DNA of 64,000 bases from Microbacterium sp. SORGH_AS_0969 (GTDB taxonomy: Bacteria > Actinomycetota > Actinomycetes > Actinomycetales > Microbacteriaceae): positions 1,984,001 to 2,048,000 of the forward strand of contig NZ_JAUTAG010000001.1 in the NCBI RefSeq assembly GCF_030818255.1, written 5' to 3'. This document shows, piece by piece, positions 8,383 to 17,811 of the stretch; within the stretch, counting starts at the first letter, position 1, and every line of letters starts with the position of its first letter. Under the pieces are notes generated by a model. That model made no database searches, had not been told where the DNA came from, and saw only the letters and a list, made by a program, of their open reading frames with translations. The position numbers and the translations under genes are program-made.

Positions 8383-9372
8383 ATGCAGTGGAACAAGCAG
8401 GTTCTCGCGGTCGCCACCCTCGGCGCCGCAGCCACCCTCGTCCTCGCCGGGTGCTCCGGCGGCTCCTCGTCGGGATCCGCCTCGGGCGGCTCCGACGGCG
8501 GCTACAAGATCGCGTTCGTGCAGGGCGTCGCCGGGGATGAGTTCTACATCTCCATGCAGTGCGGCATCGAAGCCGAAGCCAAGGCCGAAGGCGCCACCGT
8601 CACCACCCAGGGCCCCGAGAAGTTCGACCCCACCCTCCAAAAGCCGATCGTCGACGCCGTCGTGGCGTCCAAGCCCGACGCGCTCCTCATCGCGCCGACC
8701 GACGTGTCGGCGATGCAGGCCCCGATCGCCGCGGCCGAGGCCGCCGGGATCAAGGTCGTCCTCGTCGACACCACCCTCGAGGACCCGTCGGGTGCGGTGT
8801 CGCAGATCTCCAGCGACAACGAAGGCGGTGGCGCCGCGGCGTTCGAGGCGATCCAGAAGGCCAACCCCAACGGCGGCAAGGTCCTCGTCGTCTCCACCGA
8901 CCCCGGTGTCTCCACCACCGACGCCCGCGCGCAGGGCTTCGAAGACGCCGTGAAGAAGGACTCCAAGTTCACCTCGGTCGGGGTGCAGTACTCCCACAAC
9001 GAGCCCTCCACCGCCGCCGAGATCGTCACCGCCGCGCTGCAGAAGGACCCCGACATCGTCGGCATCTTCGCCGCCAACCTCTTCGCCGCCGAAGGCTCCG
9101 CCACCGGTGTCCAGCAGGCCGGCAAGCAGGGCCAGGTCACCATCGTCGGTTTCGACGCGGGCCCCGCCCAGGTCAAGGCCCTCGAAGCCGGAACCGTCCA
9201 AGCCCTCGTCGCCCAAGAACCCGCCACCATCGGCGAAGACGGCGTCAAGCAGGCCATCGCCGCCCTCAAGGGCGAACCCACCGAGGAGAAGATCCAGACC
9301 GGATTCACCATCCTCACGAAGGACAACATCAACGGCGACGGCAAGGACGCGGTCTACAAGTCCAGCTGCTGA
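8383..9372 (+). CDS. Sugar ABC transporter substrate-binding lipoprotein (copy 1)
   Basis: A 329-residue type 1 periplasmic-binding protein. The signal peptide ends in the lipobox LAGC (lipidated C24), followed by a Gly/Ser linker and GYKIAFVQGVAGDEFYISMQCG. The mature part is almost identical to the copy at 30446-31432 (differences include KFTSVG/KFSSVG and GQVTI/GAVTI) while the signal peptides differ. The ATG at 8383 was chosen because the leader sequence and start context match in both copies. It should deliver the sugar to the permease from the outer face of the membrane. Confidence 0.95.
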   Translation: MQWNKQVLAVATLGAAATLVLAGCSGGSSSGSASGGSDGGYKIAFVQGVAGDEFYISMQCGIEAEAKAEGATVTTQGPEKFDPTLQKPIVDAVVASKPDALLIAPTDVSAMQAPIAAAEAAGIKVVLVDTTLEDPSGAVSQISSDNEGGGAAAFEAIQKANPNGGKVLVVSTDPGVSTTDARAQGFEDAVKKDSKFTSVGVQYSHNEPSTAAEIVTAALQKDPDIVGIFAANLFAAEGSATGVQQAGKQGQVTIVGFDAGPAQVKALEAGTVQALVAQEPATIGEDGVKQAIAALKGEPTEEKIQTGFTILTKDNINGDGKDAVYKSSC

Positions 9373-9380
9373 TCGACCCC

Positions 9381-9423
9381 GGATGCCGGGACCCCGACGC
9401 ACACGCCCAGGGTCCCGGCATCC
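9381..9423 (+). terminator. Terminator after substrate-binding protein gene (copy 1)
   Basis: A perfect 14-bp stem (GGATGCCGGGACCC with its complement) and a 15-nt loop begin 8 nt after the stop codon. The same hairpin follows the other copy at 30395-30437. It may reduce but not end transcription into the aldolase gene. Confidence 0.8.
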
Positions 9424-9429
9424 ACCCCC

Positions 9430-9570
9430 TCCCGCCCGGAGGCTTCGACAAGCTCAGCCACCGGACTCCCGCAACGAAGGTCCCTGAGCCTGTCGAAGGG
9501 ACCGGACCCACCGCCCGGAGGCTTCGACAAGCTCAGCCACCCGGCTCCCGCAACGACCGAGCTCAGCCAC
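9430..9570. repeat. Dispersed repeat array (TTCGACAAGCTCAGCCAC / GTCCCTGAGCCTGTCGAAGG)
   Basis: Two head-to-tail copies of a unit holding TTCGACAAGCTCAGCCAC, an ACTCCCGCAACG linker and the partly self-complementary GTCCCTGAGCCTGTCGAAGG. The same units occur at 30110-30392 in inverted orientation and, as a variant, at 63561-63841. No gene is visible here. Confidence 0.85.
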
Positions 9571-9606
9571 CGGGCTCGTACCACCTCCAACGAGAGAGAC
9601 GCCGCC

Positions 9607-10479
9607 GTGCCGCTGGCCGATATGCCCGAACTGCTCGCCGCGCACCGCGCGGTCGGGGCCTTCAACTTCATCACCCTCGAGGTCGCCGAGGCGATCGTCG
9701 CCGGGGCCGAGGCCGCGCGGACGGGCGTGATCCTGCAGCTGTCGCAGAACGCCATCGCGTTCCACGGCGGGCTGGCCCCGGCCGCCTCCGCGGCCCTGCG
9801 CCTGGCCGAGAGCGCCCGCGTCGACGTCGTGGTGCACCTCGACCATGCCACTGACGAGCCGCTCGTCGACGAGGCGTTGGCCGTCGGTATCCGCTCGGTG
9901 ATGTTCGACGCCGCCCATCTGTCGGATGCCGAGAACCTCGAGCGCACCGCGGAGGTCGCCGCCCGTGTGCACGCCGTCGGCGCCTGGGTCGAGGCCGAGC
10001 TGGGCGAGATCGGCGGCAAGGGCGCGCACGCTCCGGGGGTGCGCACCGATGTCGCCGAGGCCGTCCACTTCGTCGCCGCCACCGGCGTCGATGCCCTGGC
10101 CGTCGCTGTCGGCAGCGAGCACGCCATGCGCGAGCGCAGCGCGCGACTCGACGAGCGGCTCATCACCGAGCTCGCCGAAGCCCTGTCCGTGCCTCTCGTG
10201 CTGCACGGATCGAGCGGGGTCGCCGACGCCGGGATCGATGGCGCTGTGCGCGCCGGAATGCGCAAGATCAACATCGGCACGCACCTCAGTACGGTGCTGA
10301 CCGCGGCCGTCCGCGACGAGCTGGAGCGGGACCCGGATGCCATCGACCCCCGCCGCTGGCTCGCTCCGGGACGGGCGGCGGTCGCCGAGGAGGTGCATCG
10401 CTTCCTCGACGTCATCACGGGGAACGTCATCACGGGGAACGTGATCACCCGGAACGTCGCGACCGGGGTGGACGCATGA
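9607..10479 (+). CDS. Class II fructose/tagatose-bisphosphate aldolase family protein
   Basis: A 290-residue zinc-dependent aldolase. Visible ligands are H80 in HLDHATDE (with catalytic D79), H172 in VGSEHAM and H200 in LHGSSG; the phosphate loop INIGTHL follows. The protein is near the length of GatY/KbaY-type enzymes. It starts with GTG after a weak GAGAGA. The C-terminal 20 residues are encoded by a short tandem repeat (VITGN-VITGN-VITRN), unusual for the family. It overlaps the PfkB kinase gene by 4 nt, so kinase plus aldolase form a phosphorylate-then-cleave module as in tagatose or fructose 1-phosphate pathways. Confidence 0.9.
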   Translation: MPLADMPELLAAHRAVGAFNFITLEVAEAIVAGAEAARTGVILQLSQNAIAFHGGLAPAASAALRLAESARVDVVVHLDHATDEPLVDEALAVGIRSVMFDAAHLSDAENLERTAEVAARVHAVGAWVEAELGEIGGKGAHAPGVRTDVAEAVHFVAATGVDALAVAVGSEHAMRERSARLDERLITELAEALSVPLVLHGSSGVADAGIDGAVRAGMRKINIGTHLSTVLTAAVRDELERDPDAIDPRRWLAPGRAAVAEEVHRFLDVITGNVITGNVITRNVATGVDA

Positions 10480-11513
10480 CCGGCATCGTCACGCTCACCG
10501 CCGCCGGGGCGATCGACGCCACGTATCGCGTCACCGCCCTACGCCGAGGGACCTTCACCCGCGCCGAGAGCTACACGCGCGAGGTGAGCGGGAAGGGCGT
10601 CAACGTCTCGGCCGCCCTCGCCGCCGGGGGAGCCGACACCGCCGCCGTGGTCGTGCTCGGCGCCGACGACGTGCGCTTCGCCCGATGCGGGCTCACGGCT
10701 CCTCTGCTGCGGATCGTCGAGGTGCCGGGCGCGACGCGCGTGAACACCTCGGTCATCGATGCCGAGGGGGCCACGACGAAGGTCAATGCCCCCACTCCGC
10801 CCCTGTCGCCCGAGGCGTGGGAGGCCACGATCGAGACGCTCCGCGCGGAACTGGCGGCGCGCACCGAGCCGTGGCTCGTGATCTCGGGGAGCGTGCCAGA
10901 GCTCGCGGGGACGGGTTCACTCGTCGACCTCGGGGTCGTGCGGGCGGTCGCGCGCGAACTCGGCGCCCGGGTCGCCGTCGACACGAGCGGTGCGGCCCTC
11001 GACGCGCTCCTAGCCGACCCGGCCGGCATCGACCTGCTCACGCCGAACGTCGACGAACTCGCCGCGGCGGTGGGGCGTCCGCTCGCGACCCTCGGCGACG
11101 TCGTGATGGCGGCGCGAGAGATCGTCGCGCGTGGTGTGGTGACGGTGCTCGCGAGCATGGGCGCCGATGGCCTGCTCGCCGTGACCGCGGACCGCGCGGT
11201 GTTCGCGCGCGCCGACGCCCCCTACGTCGCCAACACCGCCGGTGCGGGCGACGCCGCCCTCGCGGGCTTCCTGCTCGGCCTCACGCGTGCACCGGCGGCG
11301 TCCGCCGCGGGTGCCGACCCGCTCGCTGTCGCGGCCGCGAGCGCCGCGGAGTGGGGGGCGCACGCGGTCGCGCACGCCTCGACCGTCGTCGCGGGGCCGC
11401 CGCTCGGCATCCGGGCCCTCGTCGAGACCGAGCCGGATCTCGCGCGTGTGCTCACTCCGGAGGGGGAACTTTCGGCCTCCGCGGGCACGTCCACCGCCGG
11501 AGCGACCGCATGA
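10476..11513 (+). CDS. PfkB-family 1-phosphofructokinase/tagatose-6-phosphate kinase-like protein
   Basis: A 345-residue ribokinase-fold kinase. The N-terminal sugar-binding signature GKGVNVSAALAAGG (about residues 38-51) and the C-terminal ATP/anion-hole signature NTAGAGDAALAGFL (catalytic Asp near 259) identify the FruK/LacC branch. These enzymes add the second phosphate to a ketose phosphate before aldol cleavage. The stop overlaps the next gene's ATG. Its place between the class II aldolase and a dehydrogenase supports a ketose-bisphosphate route. The usual DTVGAGD is here NTAGAGD, a mild departure. Confidence 0.9.
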   Translation: MTGIVTLTAAGAIDATYRVTALRRGTFTRAESYTREVSGKGVNVSAALAAGGADTAAVVVLGADDVRFARCGLTAPLLRIVEVPGATRVNTSVIDAEGATTKVNAPTPPLSPEAWEATIETLRAELAARTEPWLVISGSVPELAGTGSLVDLGVVRAVARELGARVAVDTSGAALDALLADPAGIDLLTPNVDELAAAVGRPLATLGDVVMAAREIVARGVVTVLASMGADGLLAVTADRAVFARADAPYVANTAGAGDAALAGFLLGLTRAPAASAAGADPLAVAAASAAEWGAHAVAHASTVVAGPPLGIRALVETEPDLARVLTPEGELSASAGTSTAGATA

Positions 11514-14308
11514 GCACCGTCACCCCCGAGGTCACCGCGGCCGTCGCCGACGTCTCGCGCATCCGCACGCGCGCGATCGACCGCGTCGCCTACGCCAACG
11601 ACGCCTCGCACTACCTGCTGACCCCCGAGGCCGTGGTCGTCGCCGCCGACGCGGCCGAGGTCGGCGCGATCCTGCGCGCAGCCACGGGTTCGCGGACCCC
11701 GGTGACGTTCCGCTCGGGCGGCACGAGCCTGTCGGGCCAGTCCTCGGGCGCGGGGCTGCTCGTCGACGTGCGGCAGGGGTTCGGCCGTATCGACGTGCTC
11801 GACGGCGGCCGCCGCGTGCGGTCGCAGCCCGGCGCCACGGTGCGTCAGGTCAATGCACGGCTCGCGCGGCACGGCCATCGCCTCGGCCCCGATCCGGCGA
11901 GCGAGGCCGCGTGCACGATCGGCGGCGTCGTTGCCAACAACTCCAGCGGGATGGCGTGCGGGACGGTGGAGAACTCGTACCGCACCCTCGACGGACTCGT
12001 GCTGGTGCTGGCATCCGGAACCGTCGTCGACACCGCGGCGCCCGACGCCGACGCGCTGCTGCGCGACCGCGAACCCGCCCTCGTCGAAGGGCTCATGCGT
12101 CTGCGCTCCCGCGTCGTGGCCGACGCCGCGAGCGTCGCTCTCATCGAGCGGCAGTTCGCGATGAAGAACACGATGGGATACGCACTCAACGCCTTCCTCG
12201 ACTTCGACACCCCGGCGGCCCTGCTGGCGCACCTCGTCGTCGGCTCGGAGGGGACCCTCGCGTTCGTCGCCGAGGCGACGTTCCGCACGGTGCCGATCCG
12301 CCCCGCGATCGCCACCACTCTCGCGGTGTTCCCCACGCTCGACGCGGCGACCCGATCGCTTCCGGCGCTGGTGGCGACGGGCGCGGCGACGCTAGAGCTG
12401 ATGGATGCCACGTCCCTCCGCGTCGGCCAGCGTCTGGCCGGCACGCCCGCCGCGATCCACGGCTTCGAGGCGACGACGCAGGCGGCGCTGCTCGTGGAGT
12501 ATCACGCCGACGATGCCTCCGCGCTGCGCGATCTCGCCGCAGCCGGTGCTCGCGTGCTGGGGGAGCAGCCGCTGCTCGACCCCGCCGTCTTCTCGAGCGA
12601 CGCAGCCGACCGCGCCGCCGCGTGGAAATTCCGCAAGGGCCTCTACGCCTCGGTCGCCGGCGCCCGGCCCTCGGCCACCACGGCGCTGCTCGAAGACGTG
12701 GTCGTGCCTGTCGAGCGTCTCGCCGACACCTGCAAGGGGCTGCAGGAACTCTTCGCGCGCTTCGGCTACGACGACAGCGTCATCTTCGGCCACGCCAAAG
12801 ACGGCAACATCCACTTCATGCTCACCGACCGATTCGAGGGCGCGAGAGCCCTCGGCCGCTTCGGGGGCTTCACCGACGCGATGGTCGACCTCGTGCTCGA
12901 CGCCGGGGGCAACCTCAAGGCCGAGCACGGCACGGGGCGCGCGATGGCCCCGTATGTGCGTCGGCAGTACGGCGACGAACTGTACGACGTGATGGTCGAG
13001 CTCAAGCGTCTGCTCGACCCGAGCGGCATCCTGAATCCGGGCGTGATCATCGACGACGACCCGACCGCGCACCTGCGGAATCTCAAGACGCCCGTGTCGA
13101 TCGAGCCCGAGGTCGACCGCTGCGTGGAGTGCGGGTACTGCGAGCCGGTGTGTCCGAGCCGGTCGCTGACCCTCACCCCGCGGCAGCGGATCGTCGTGCG
13201 GCGGGCTTCCACGGCGGCCCGCGAGAGGGGCGACGGGGCGCTCGCCGCCGAGCTGCAGGACGACTACGACTACGACGGCGTGCAGACGTGCGCGGTCGAC
13301 GGCATGTGCCAGACCGCGTGCCCGGTGCTGATCAACACCGGGACGCTGATGAAGCGCTTCCGCCGCGAGGACGCCAACCCGGTGCTCGCCGCCGGATGGT
13401 CGGCGGCGGCGACCGGATGGGGCGCGGTGACGCGGGCGGGGTCCGTGGCGCTCTCGGTCGCCTCGAAGGTGCCGACGCCGGTGGTGAGGACGGCGACGGA
13501 TGCCGCGCGCGCGGTGTTCGGAACGGATACCGTGCCGCGGTACTCGGCGGAGCTGCCGGCAGGCGGGGCGTCGCGAAAGGCGCTGGGGTCCGTCGTCGGT
13601 TCTTCGGGGGTCGAGCCGATCGCGGTCTTCCTCCCGGCCTGCGTGGGCAGCATGTTCGGCCCCGCCGACGGCATCGGCGCGACCGCGGCGTTCACGCGCC
13701 TGCTCGAGCGCGCGGGTGTCGCGGCGGTGGTACCCGACGGCATCGATGCGCTGTGCTGCGGCACGCCCTGGTCGTCGAAGGGCTACGCGAAGGGGCACGA
13801 GACGATGTCGGCGCGCGTCCGCGCCGCGGTGCGTGAAGCCTCCCGCGACGGTGCCCTACCGGTCGTCTGCGACGCGTCGAGCTGCACGGAGGGCTTCGCC
13901 TCCACCCTCCGCGACGAGGGCGTGGAGGTCGTGGATGCCGTGGCCTTCGCGGCATCCGTTCTTCTTCCGCGTCTCGCGCCGACGCCGGTGGCCGATCTGC
14001 TGGCGCTGCATCCGACCTGTTCGTCGACGCAGCTGGGCATCGACCCGGCGCTGCGCGCGGTGGGGGAGGCCGTGGCTTCGGAGGTGCGCGTGCCCGACGC
14101 GTGGGGCTGCTGCGCCTACGCGGGCGACCGCGGCATGCTGCACCCGGAACTGACCGAAGCGGCGACCGCCCCGGAGGCCGCCGAGGTGGCGGGGTGGGCC
14201 GCCGACGCGCACGCGTCGTGCAACCGCACGTGCGAGCTCGGCATGACCAAGGCCACGGGGGAGTCGTACGTGCACGTGCTGGAGTTGCTGGAGCGGGCGA
14301 CGCGGTAG
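11510..14308 (+). CDS. FAD-binding and 4Fe-4S-binding oxidoreductase (D-lactate/glycolate dehydrogenase type)
   Basis: A 932-residue fusion of a VAO-type FAD domain and a ferredoxin/CCG domain. The FAD loop FRSGGTSLSGQSSG lies near residues 67-80 and IGGVVANNSSGMACG near 135. Cysteine clusters CVECGYCEPVCP (about 537-548) and CAVDGMCQTACP (about 593-604) bind two Fe-S clusters. C-terminal CCG motifs (LCCGTPWSSKG, GCCAYAGDRG) follow. Such proteins oxidise D-lactate, D-2-hydroxyglutarate or glycolate and pass electrons to the respiratory chain. As last gene of a sugar operon it suggests that a 2-hydroxy acid is an end product of this pathway; that is inference. Confidence 0.9.
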   Translation: MSTVTPEVTAAVADVSRIRTRAIDRVAYANDASHYLLTPEAVVVAADAAEVGAILRAATGSRTPVTFRSGGTSLSGQSSGAGLLVDVRQGFGRIDVLDGGRRVRSQPGATVRQVNARLARHGHRLGPDPASEAACTIGGVVANNSSGMACGTVENSYRTLDGLVLVLASGTVVDTAAPDADALLRDREPALVEGLMRLRSRVVADAASVALIERQFAMKNTMGYALNAFLDFDTPAALLAHLVVGSEGTLAFVAEATFRTVPIRPAIATTLAVFPTLDAATRSLPALVATGAATLELMDATSLRVGQRLAGTPAAIHGFEATTQAALLVEYHADDASALRDLAAAGARVLGEQPLLDPAVFSSDAADRAAAWKFRKGLYASVAGARPSATTALLEDVVVPVERLADTCKGLQELFARFGYDDSVIFGHAKDGNIHFMLTDRFEGARALGRFGGFTDAMVDLVLDAGGNLKAEHGTGRAMAPYVRRQYGDELYDVMVELKRLLDPSGILNPGVIIDDDPTAHLRNLKTPVSIEPEVDRCVECGYCEPVCPSRSLTLTPRQRIVVRRASTAARERGDGALAAELQDDYDYDGVQTCAVDGMCQTACPVLINTGTLMKRFRREDANPVLAAGWSAAATGWGAVTRAGSVALSVASKVPTPVVRTATDAARAVFGTDTVPRYSAELPAGGASRKALGSVVGSSGVEPIAVFLPACVGSMFGPADGIGATAAFTRLLERAGVAAVVPDGIDALCCGTPWSSKGYAKGHETMSARVRAAVREASRDGALPVVCDASSCTEGFASTLRDEGVEVVDAVAFAASVLLPRLAPTPVADLLALHPTCSSTQLGIDPALRAVGEAVASEVRVPDAWGCCAYAGDRGMLHPELTEAATAPEAAEVAGWAADAHASCNRTCELGMTKATGESYVHVLELLERATR

Positions 14309-14357
14309 CGAGCGGGAGGCCCGGGTGCGGCGTCGCCCTGCGGCGCCCGCCCGCGTC

Positions 14358-17300
14358 TCACGCCGTTTCGAACAAGCGGGTGAGGCACGCGTTCAGGAGG
14401 GGGGAGCGCTCGGCGGGTTCCGCGTCGAGCGCGGGGCGGATCAGATCGCGCAGGCGGTCACGTTGGCCCGCCTCGACGAACCAGGGGCCGACCATACCGA
14501 GATGGTGGGGGAACTCGTCGACCAGCCGGCAATACAGATACGCGGTGGACAGCAGCTCCTCGGCGAGATCGAGGGCGGCATCGATGTCACCCTGCAGGTA
14601 CAGCTGCACGGCGCGGGGCGCGAGCACCCACAGGCGACTGAGGCCCTCGGCGTCCTCGCGCAGGGGAGTGTCGAGCAGGGCGAGCGCTGCGGTCCGGTCG
14701 CCTCGGGCATCGGCGGCCAGTGCGCGCTGCACGCGGATCGTGATCTCGGCGATCCAGTCCTCGATCACCGGGTGGGCCGCCACGAGCGCGTCGAGATCGT
14801 CCCACCGGGCGAGGGTGCTCAGGGCCAGGGCCTGATTGGCGACGGCCTGCTCCTTCGTGGGCCCGTGTCCCGCCGCGATCGCCGCGGTCAGCGCCTCCTG
14901 GCCGATCTGCACCGCCGACTCGAGGTCTTCCTCGAGTTCGAACGCGTGGGCGACGAGCAGGCACGACGACAGCTGCGCCGTCAGGTGATGATCGCGGGCG
15001 TAGTCGACCGCGAGTCGGCGCAGCTCACGGGCGATCACGCGGTGGCCGCGCAAGCTGCTCGACTGTGCCACGTAGCTGAGGACGGATGCCATGACGGCGG
15101 GCTGACCGCTGCGCTCGGCGAACGTCACCATGCGGTCCTGCCAAATCAGGGCCTCGGTCCACTCAGCGTGCGTCTCGAACCACAGCATCATCCGCAGCGC
15201 GATGGACGCGGCCGTCTCGGGCCGGAGCGGTGCGAGGCTCTCCTCATTGAGGAAGGGTTCGAGCACCTGCCATTGACGTGCCGTATCGCCGTCGAGGGAG
15301 TGCGCCCGTGCGACGAGCGCGGCCGCCCGAGCCCGCTCGTCGGGATCGCTCGCGCCGGTGATGACCGGCCCGAGCACGTCGGCGACCTCGGCAAACCGCG
15401 ACTGCGCCATCGCAGCCTCGCCCATGGCGAGGCGGGTCGACACCTCGAGCGCCGGATCGGAACCGAGGTCGAGGATCTCGGCGCCGAGGGCCAGCACCTG
15501 GTCGGCGCCGCCCACGTCGGCGGCAGCCTGAAGCGCGGCGCTCAACCACGAAAGCAGCTGCGCGGTGAGCGATTCCCGCCGGGCGTCGTCGGGCGGAAGC
15601 AGCGTCCGCGCATCGCGGAGGTGCTGGGCGATGACGGCCGCGAGTTCTCCGTTTGCGTCGCTCACACCTCGCAGGTGTTCCACGGCGGCGAGGTGCAGCG
15701 CCGCGCGGTCCCGACGCGACTGCTGCGCGTAGGCGACGTCTCGCACCGACGGCTGCAGGAAGGACAGGCGCCCGCCGTCGGAGGAGAGACGGTCGCGGAC
15801 CCAGGCGAAGACGTCGCGGGCGGCGAGCTCGGTGACGAGGCGCTGCGTCTGCGCCTCGGAGAACCCGGTGAGCGAGCGCAGACCTGCCAGGGTGAAGACC
15901 TGCCCGAGCACCGACCCCGCCGTGACGAGCCGGCGCTGATCGGCCGTGAGCAGATCGAGTCTGCTCGCGATCAGCGCTTGCAGGCTGGCGGGTGCGCTCA
16001 TGCGTTCGATGATCGCGAGGTCGGCGCCGTGGCTCACGCGAAGCGGCGCCCGCGGAAACTTGGCCCCGCTCGACTCCAGCAAGGCACGGTCGTGCAGGGC
16101 GCGGATCGTCTCGACGGCGAAGAGCGGGTTGCCCTCGGCGCGGCGCACCAAGGCTTCGCGCGCCTCTCCGGGAAGGTCCTCGACGACCAGCGAGAGCAGC
16201 TGCTCGATCTCGGCGGCGGTCAGCAACGGGAGATTGACGACGGTTGCGCGCTGATGGGTCGCCAGCCGCGGAAAACGCTCCAACAGCTCGGGGCGCGCCA
16301 CCAGAACCACGAGCCCAGGAAACGCCACCGAGCTGACGAGGTGTTCGACGAACGCCATGAGCCCTGCGTCGGCGTGATGCGCATCGTCGATGATCCACAC
16401 GATGGGCGTCGGAGCATCGGGGCCATGCGTCGACAGCAGCTCGAACCACCGCGCCCACGCGGCGAAGGCGTCGTCGAGGTCGGTCTCGTCGTCATCGCCG
16501 CGTCGGCCGACCCCGAGCAACCGTTGGAGGTGCGTCTGGATCCACTGCCGCTCGCCGTCGTCGGCGACGATCGTGCGCAGCCCGTCGCGCAGCTTGTCGT
16601 GCACCTCGGCGGGAGTGTCCCCGTCGGTCGCGCCGATGCGCACCCGGACGGCCGAGGTGAGGGCGGCGAACGCGACACCGTCTCCGTAGGAGAGGCACCG
16701 GCTGCGGTGCCACAGCACATCGGAGGGGAGGCCTTCGACATAGTCCTCGATGTCGCGCAGGACGCGTGACTTGCCCACCCCGGCCGGTCCGTTGACGACG
16801 GCGATGCGCGGGGTCTGCTGCTCCTGGACCGCGTGGAGCAGCTCGCGCAGCACCGCCACGTCGCGACGCCGCCCGACCAGGGGAACCTCGAGGCTGCGAC
16901 GGGCGGCGCCGCCGTCCCCGGTCAGCGGCGCGTCGACCTCGAACAGATCGATCCCGCCCTTGCGTCCCTTCAGGGCGTGGCGACCCGTCGCGCGCGTCGC
17001 GATCGTCGCCGCGATCAAGTCGGCGGTGGTCCGGTCGCACCAGATGTTCCCGGGAGGGGCGAGGGCCTGTATCCGGGCGGCGGTGTTCACGGGGTCGCCG
17101 GCGACCATTCCCTCGCCCACCGCGCCGACCGTGACGGCCACCTCGTCGGTGGTGATTCCGACGCGCGCGCGAAGCCCGGGCACGTCCACCCGCTCGCCGA
17201 GCAACGTGACCGCCTCGGTCAGGCTGAGACCGGCACGCACGGCGCGCTCGGCGTCGTCCTCGTGGGCGGTGGGGACACCCCAGACCGCCATCACCGCGTC

Positions 17301-17645
17301 ACCGATGAACTTCTCTACGGTCCCACCGTAACGAGCGATGATCGTCCGGGCCGAGGTGAAATACTCGCTCAGAAGCTCCCGCACGTCTTCGGCGTCGCGT
17401 GTCTCGGACAACGTGGTGAATCCGACCAGGTCGCAGAACAGCACGGACGCGACACGGCGTTGCGCAACGGGTCCATCGGCGGCGGCCGCGGCCTCCGCGG
17501 CGGTTTTCGCCCCACAAGCTGGGCAAAAGCGTGCTCCGGCGGGCAGTCGAGACCCGCAGGCGCCGCACTCGCCCAGGGAGGATCCGCAGTGCGCGCAGAA
17601 CAGGTCGCCGACGGCCACGGGTTCGAGGCACGTCGTACAGCGCAT
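14358..17645 (-). CDS. Class III adenylate cyclase fused to zinc ribbons, AAA-type ATPase and TPR-like region
   Basis: A 1095-residue signalling protein. Two zinc ribbons open it (C3, C6, C17, C20 and C27, C30, C41, C44). The cyclase domain (about 65-235) has both metal aspartates (D72 in FCDLVGF, D116 in FIGDAVMAVWG), the adenine-selecting K112 and D184, and transition-state N187 and R191, so it looks active and ATP-specific. A P-loop ATPase follows (GPAGVGKS 286-293; Walker B IVWIIDDAH near 420), then several hundred residues of helical TPR/MalT-like sequence. Cyclases of this build read a bound partner or ligand through the ATPase/TPR part. It is divergent to a cNMP-binding transporter at 17812. 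Confidence 0.92.
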   Translation of the reverse strand: MRCTTCLEPVAVGDLFCAHCGSSLGECGACGSRLPAGARFCPACGAKTAAEAAAAADGPVAQRRVASVLFCDLVGFTTLSETRDAEDVRELLSEYFTSARTIIARYGGTVEKFIGDAVMAVWGVPTAHEDDAERAVRAGLSLTEAVTLLGERVDVPGLRARVGITTDEVAVTVGAVGEGMVAGDPVNTAARIQALAPPGNIWCDRTTADLIAATIATRATGRHALKGRKGGIDLFEVDAPLTGDGGAARRSLEVPLVGRRRDVAVLRELLHAVQEQQTPRIAVVNGPAGVGKSRVLRDIEDYVEGLPSDVLWHRSRCLSYGDGVAFAALTSAVRVRIGATDGDTPAEVHDKLRDGLRTIVADDGERQWIQTHLQRLLGVGRRGDDDETDLDDAFAAWARWFELLSTHGPDAPTPIVWIIDDAHHADAGLMAFVEHLVSSVAFPGLVVLVARPELLERFPRLATHQRATVVNLPLLTAAEIEQLLSLVVEDLPGEAREALVRRAEGNPLFAVETIRALHDRALLESSGAKFPRAPLRVSHGADLAIIERMSAPASLQALIASRLDLLTADQRRLVTAGSVLGQVFTLAGLRSLTGFSEAQTQRLVTELAARDVFAWVRDRLSSDGGRLSFLQPSVRDVAYAQQSRRDRAALHLAAVEHLRGVSDANGELAAVIAQHLRDARTLLPPDDARRESLTAQLLSWLSAALQAAADVGGADQVLALGAEILDLGSDPALEVSTRLAMGEAAMAQSRFAEVADVLGPVITGASDPDERARAAALVARAHSLDGDTARQWQVLEPFLNEESLAPLRPETAASIALRMMLWFETHAEWTEALIWQDRMVTFAERSGQPAVMASVLSYVAQSSSLRGHRVIARELRRLAVDYARDHHLTAQLSSCLLVAHAFELEEDLESAVQIGQEALTAAIAAGHGPTKEQAVANQALALSTLARWDDLDALVAAHPVIEDWIAEITIRVQRALAADARGDRTAALALLDTPLREDAEGLSRLWVLAPRAVQLYLQGDIDAALDLAEELLSTAYLYCRLVDEFPHHLGMVGPWFVEAGQRDRLRDLIRPALDAEPAERSPLLNACLTRLFETA

Positions 17646-17760
17646 CCCACGGCCTCCTCTGCGAGCGGACGGTCAACGAACTCCCTCAGCCTAGGGGCGG
17701 GAGTGCTCCGGGCCGGAAGCGCCGGCCGCGTGAGGGACGCGACCGCCGGCCGATAGCATT

Positions 17761-17775
17761 CGGGAAAGTTTCCCG
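17761..17775. promoter_or_regulatory. Palindrome between cyclase and cNMP-binding MFS genes
   Basis: CGGGAAAGTTTCCCG is a 7-1-7 inverted repeat in the short divergent region. It may be an operator shared by both genes; a TAGCAT hexamer at 17753-17758 could be a -10 box for the rightward gene. Confidence 0.4.
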
Positions 17776-17811
17776 GCGGTGACGCTCGGGCTCCGATGCC
17801 GAGGTGACGCG

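Noticed and set aside
7255..9372. A 705-codon permease/binding-protein fusion gene
   Set aside because: The middle part is frameshifted permease with no sense in that frame; the true permease end is in another frame and the lipoprotein has its own start and signal peptide.
14325..16769. Long rightward open frame opposite the cyclase gene
   Set aside because: It is a high-GC antisense shadow with Arg/Gly/His-rich sequence and no motif; the minus-strand gene has clear domains.
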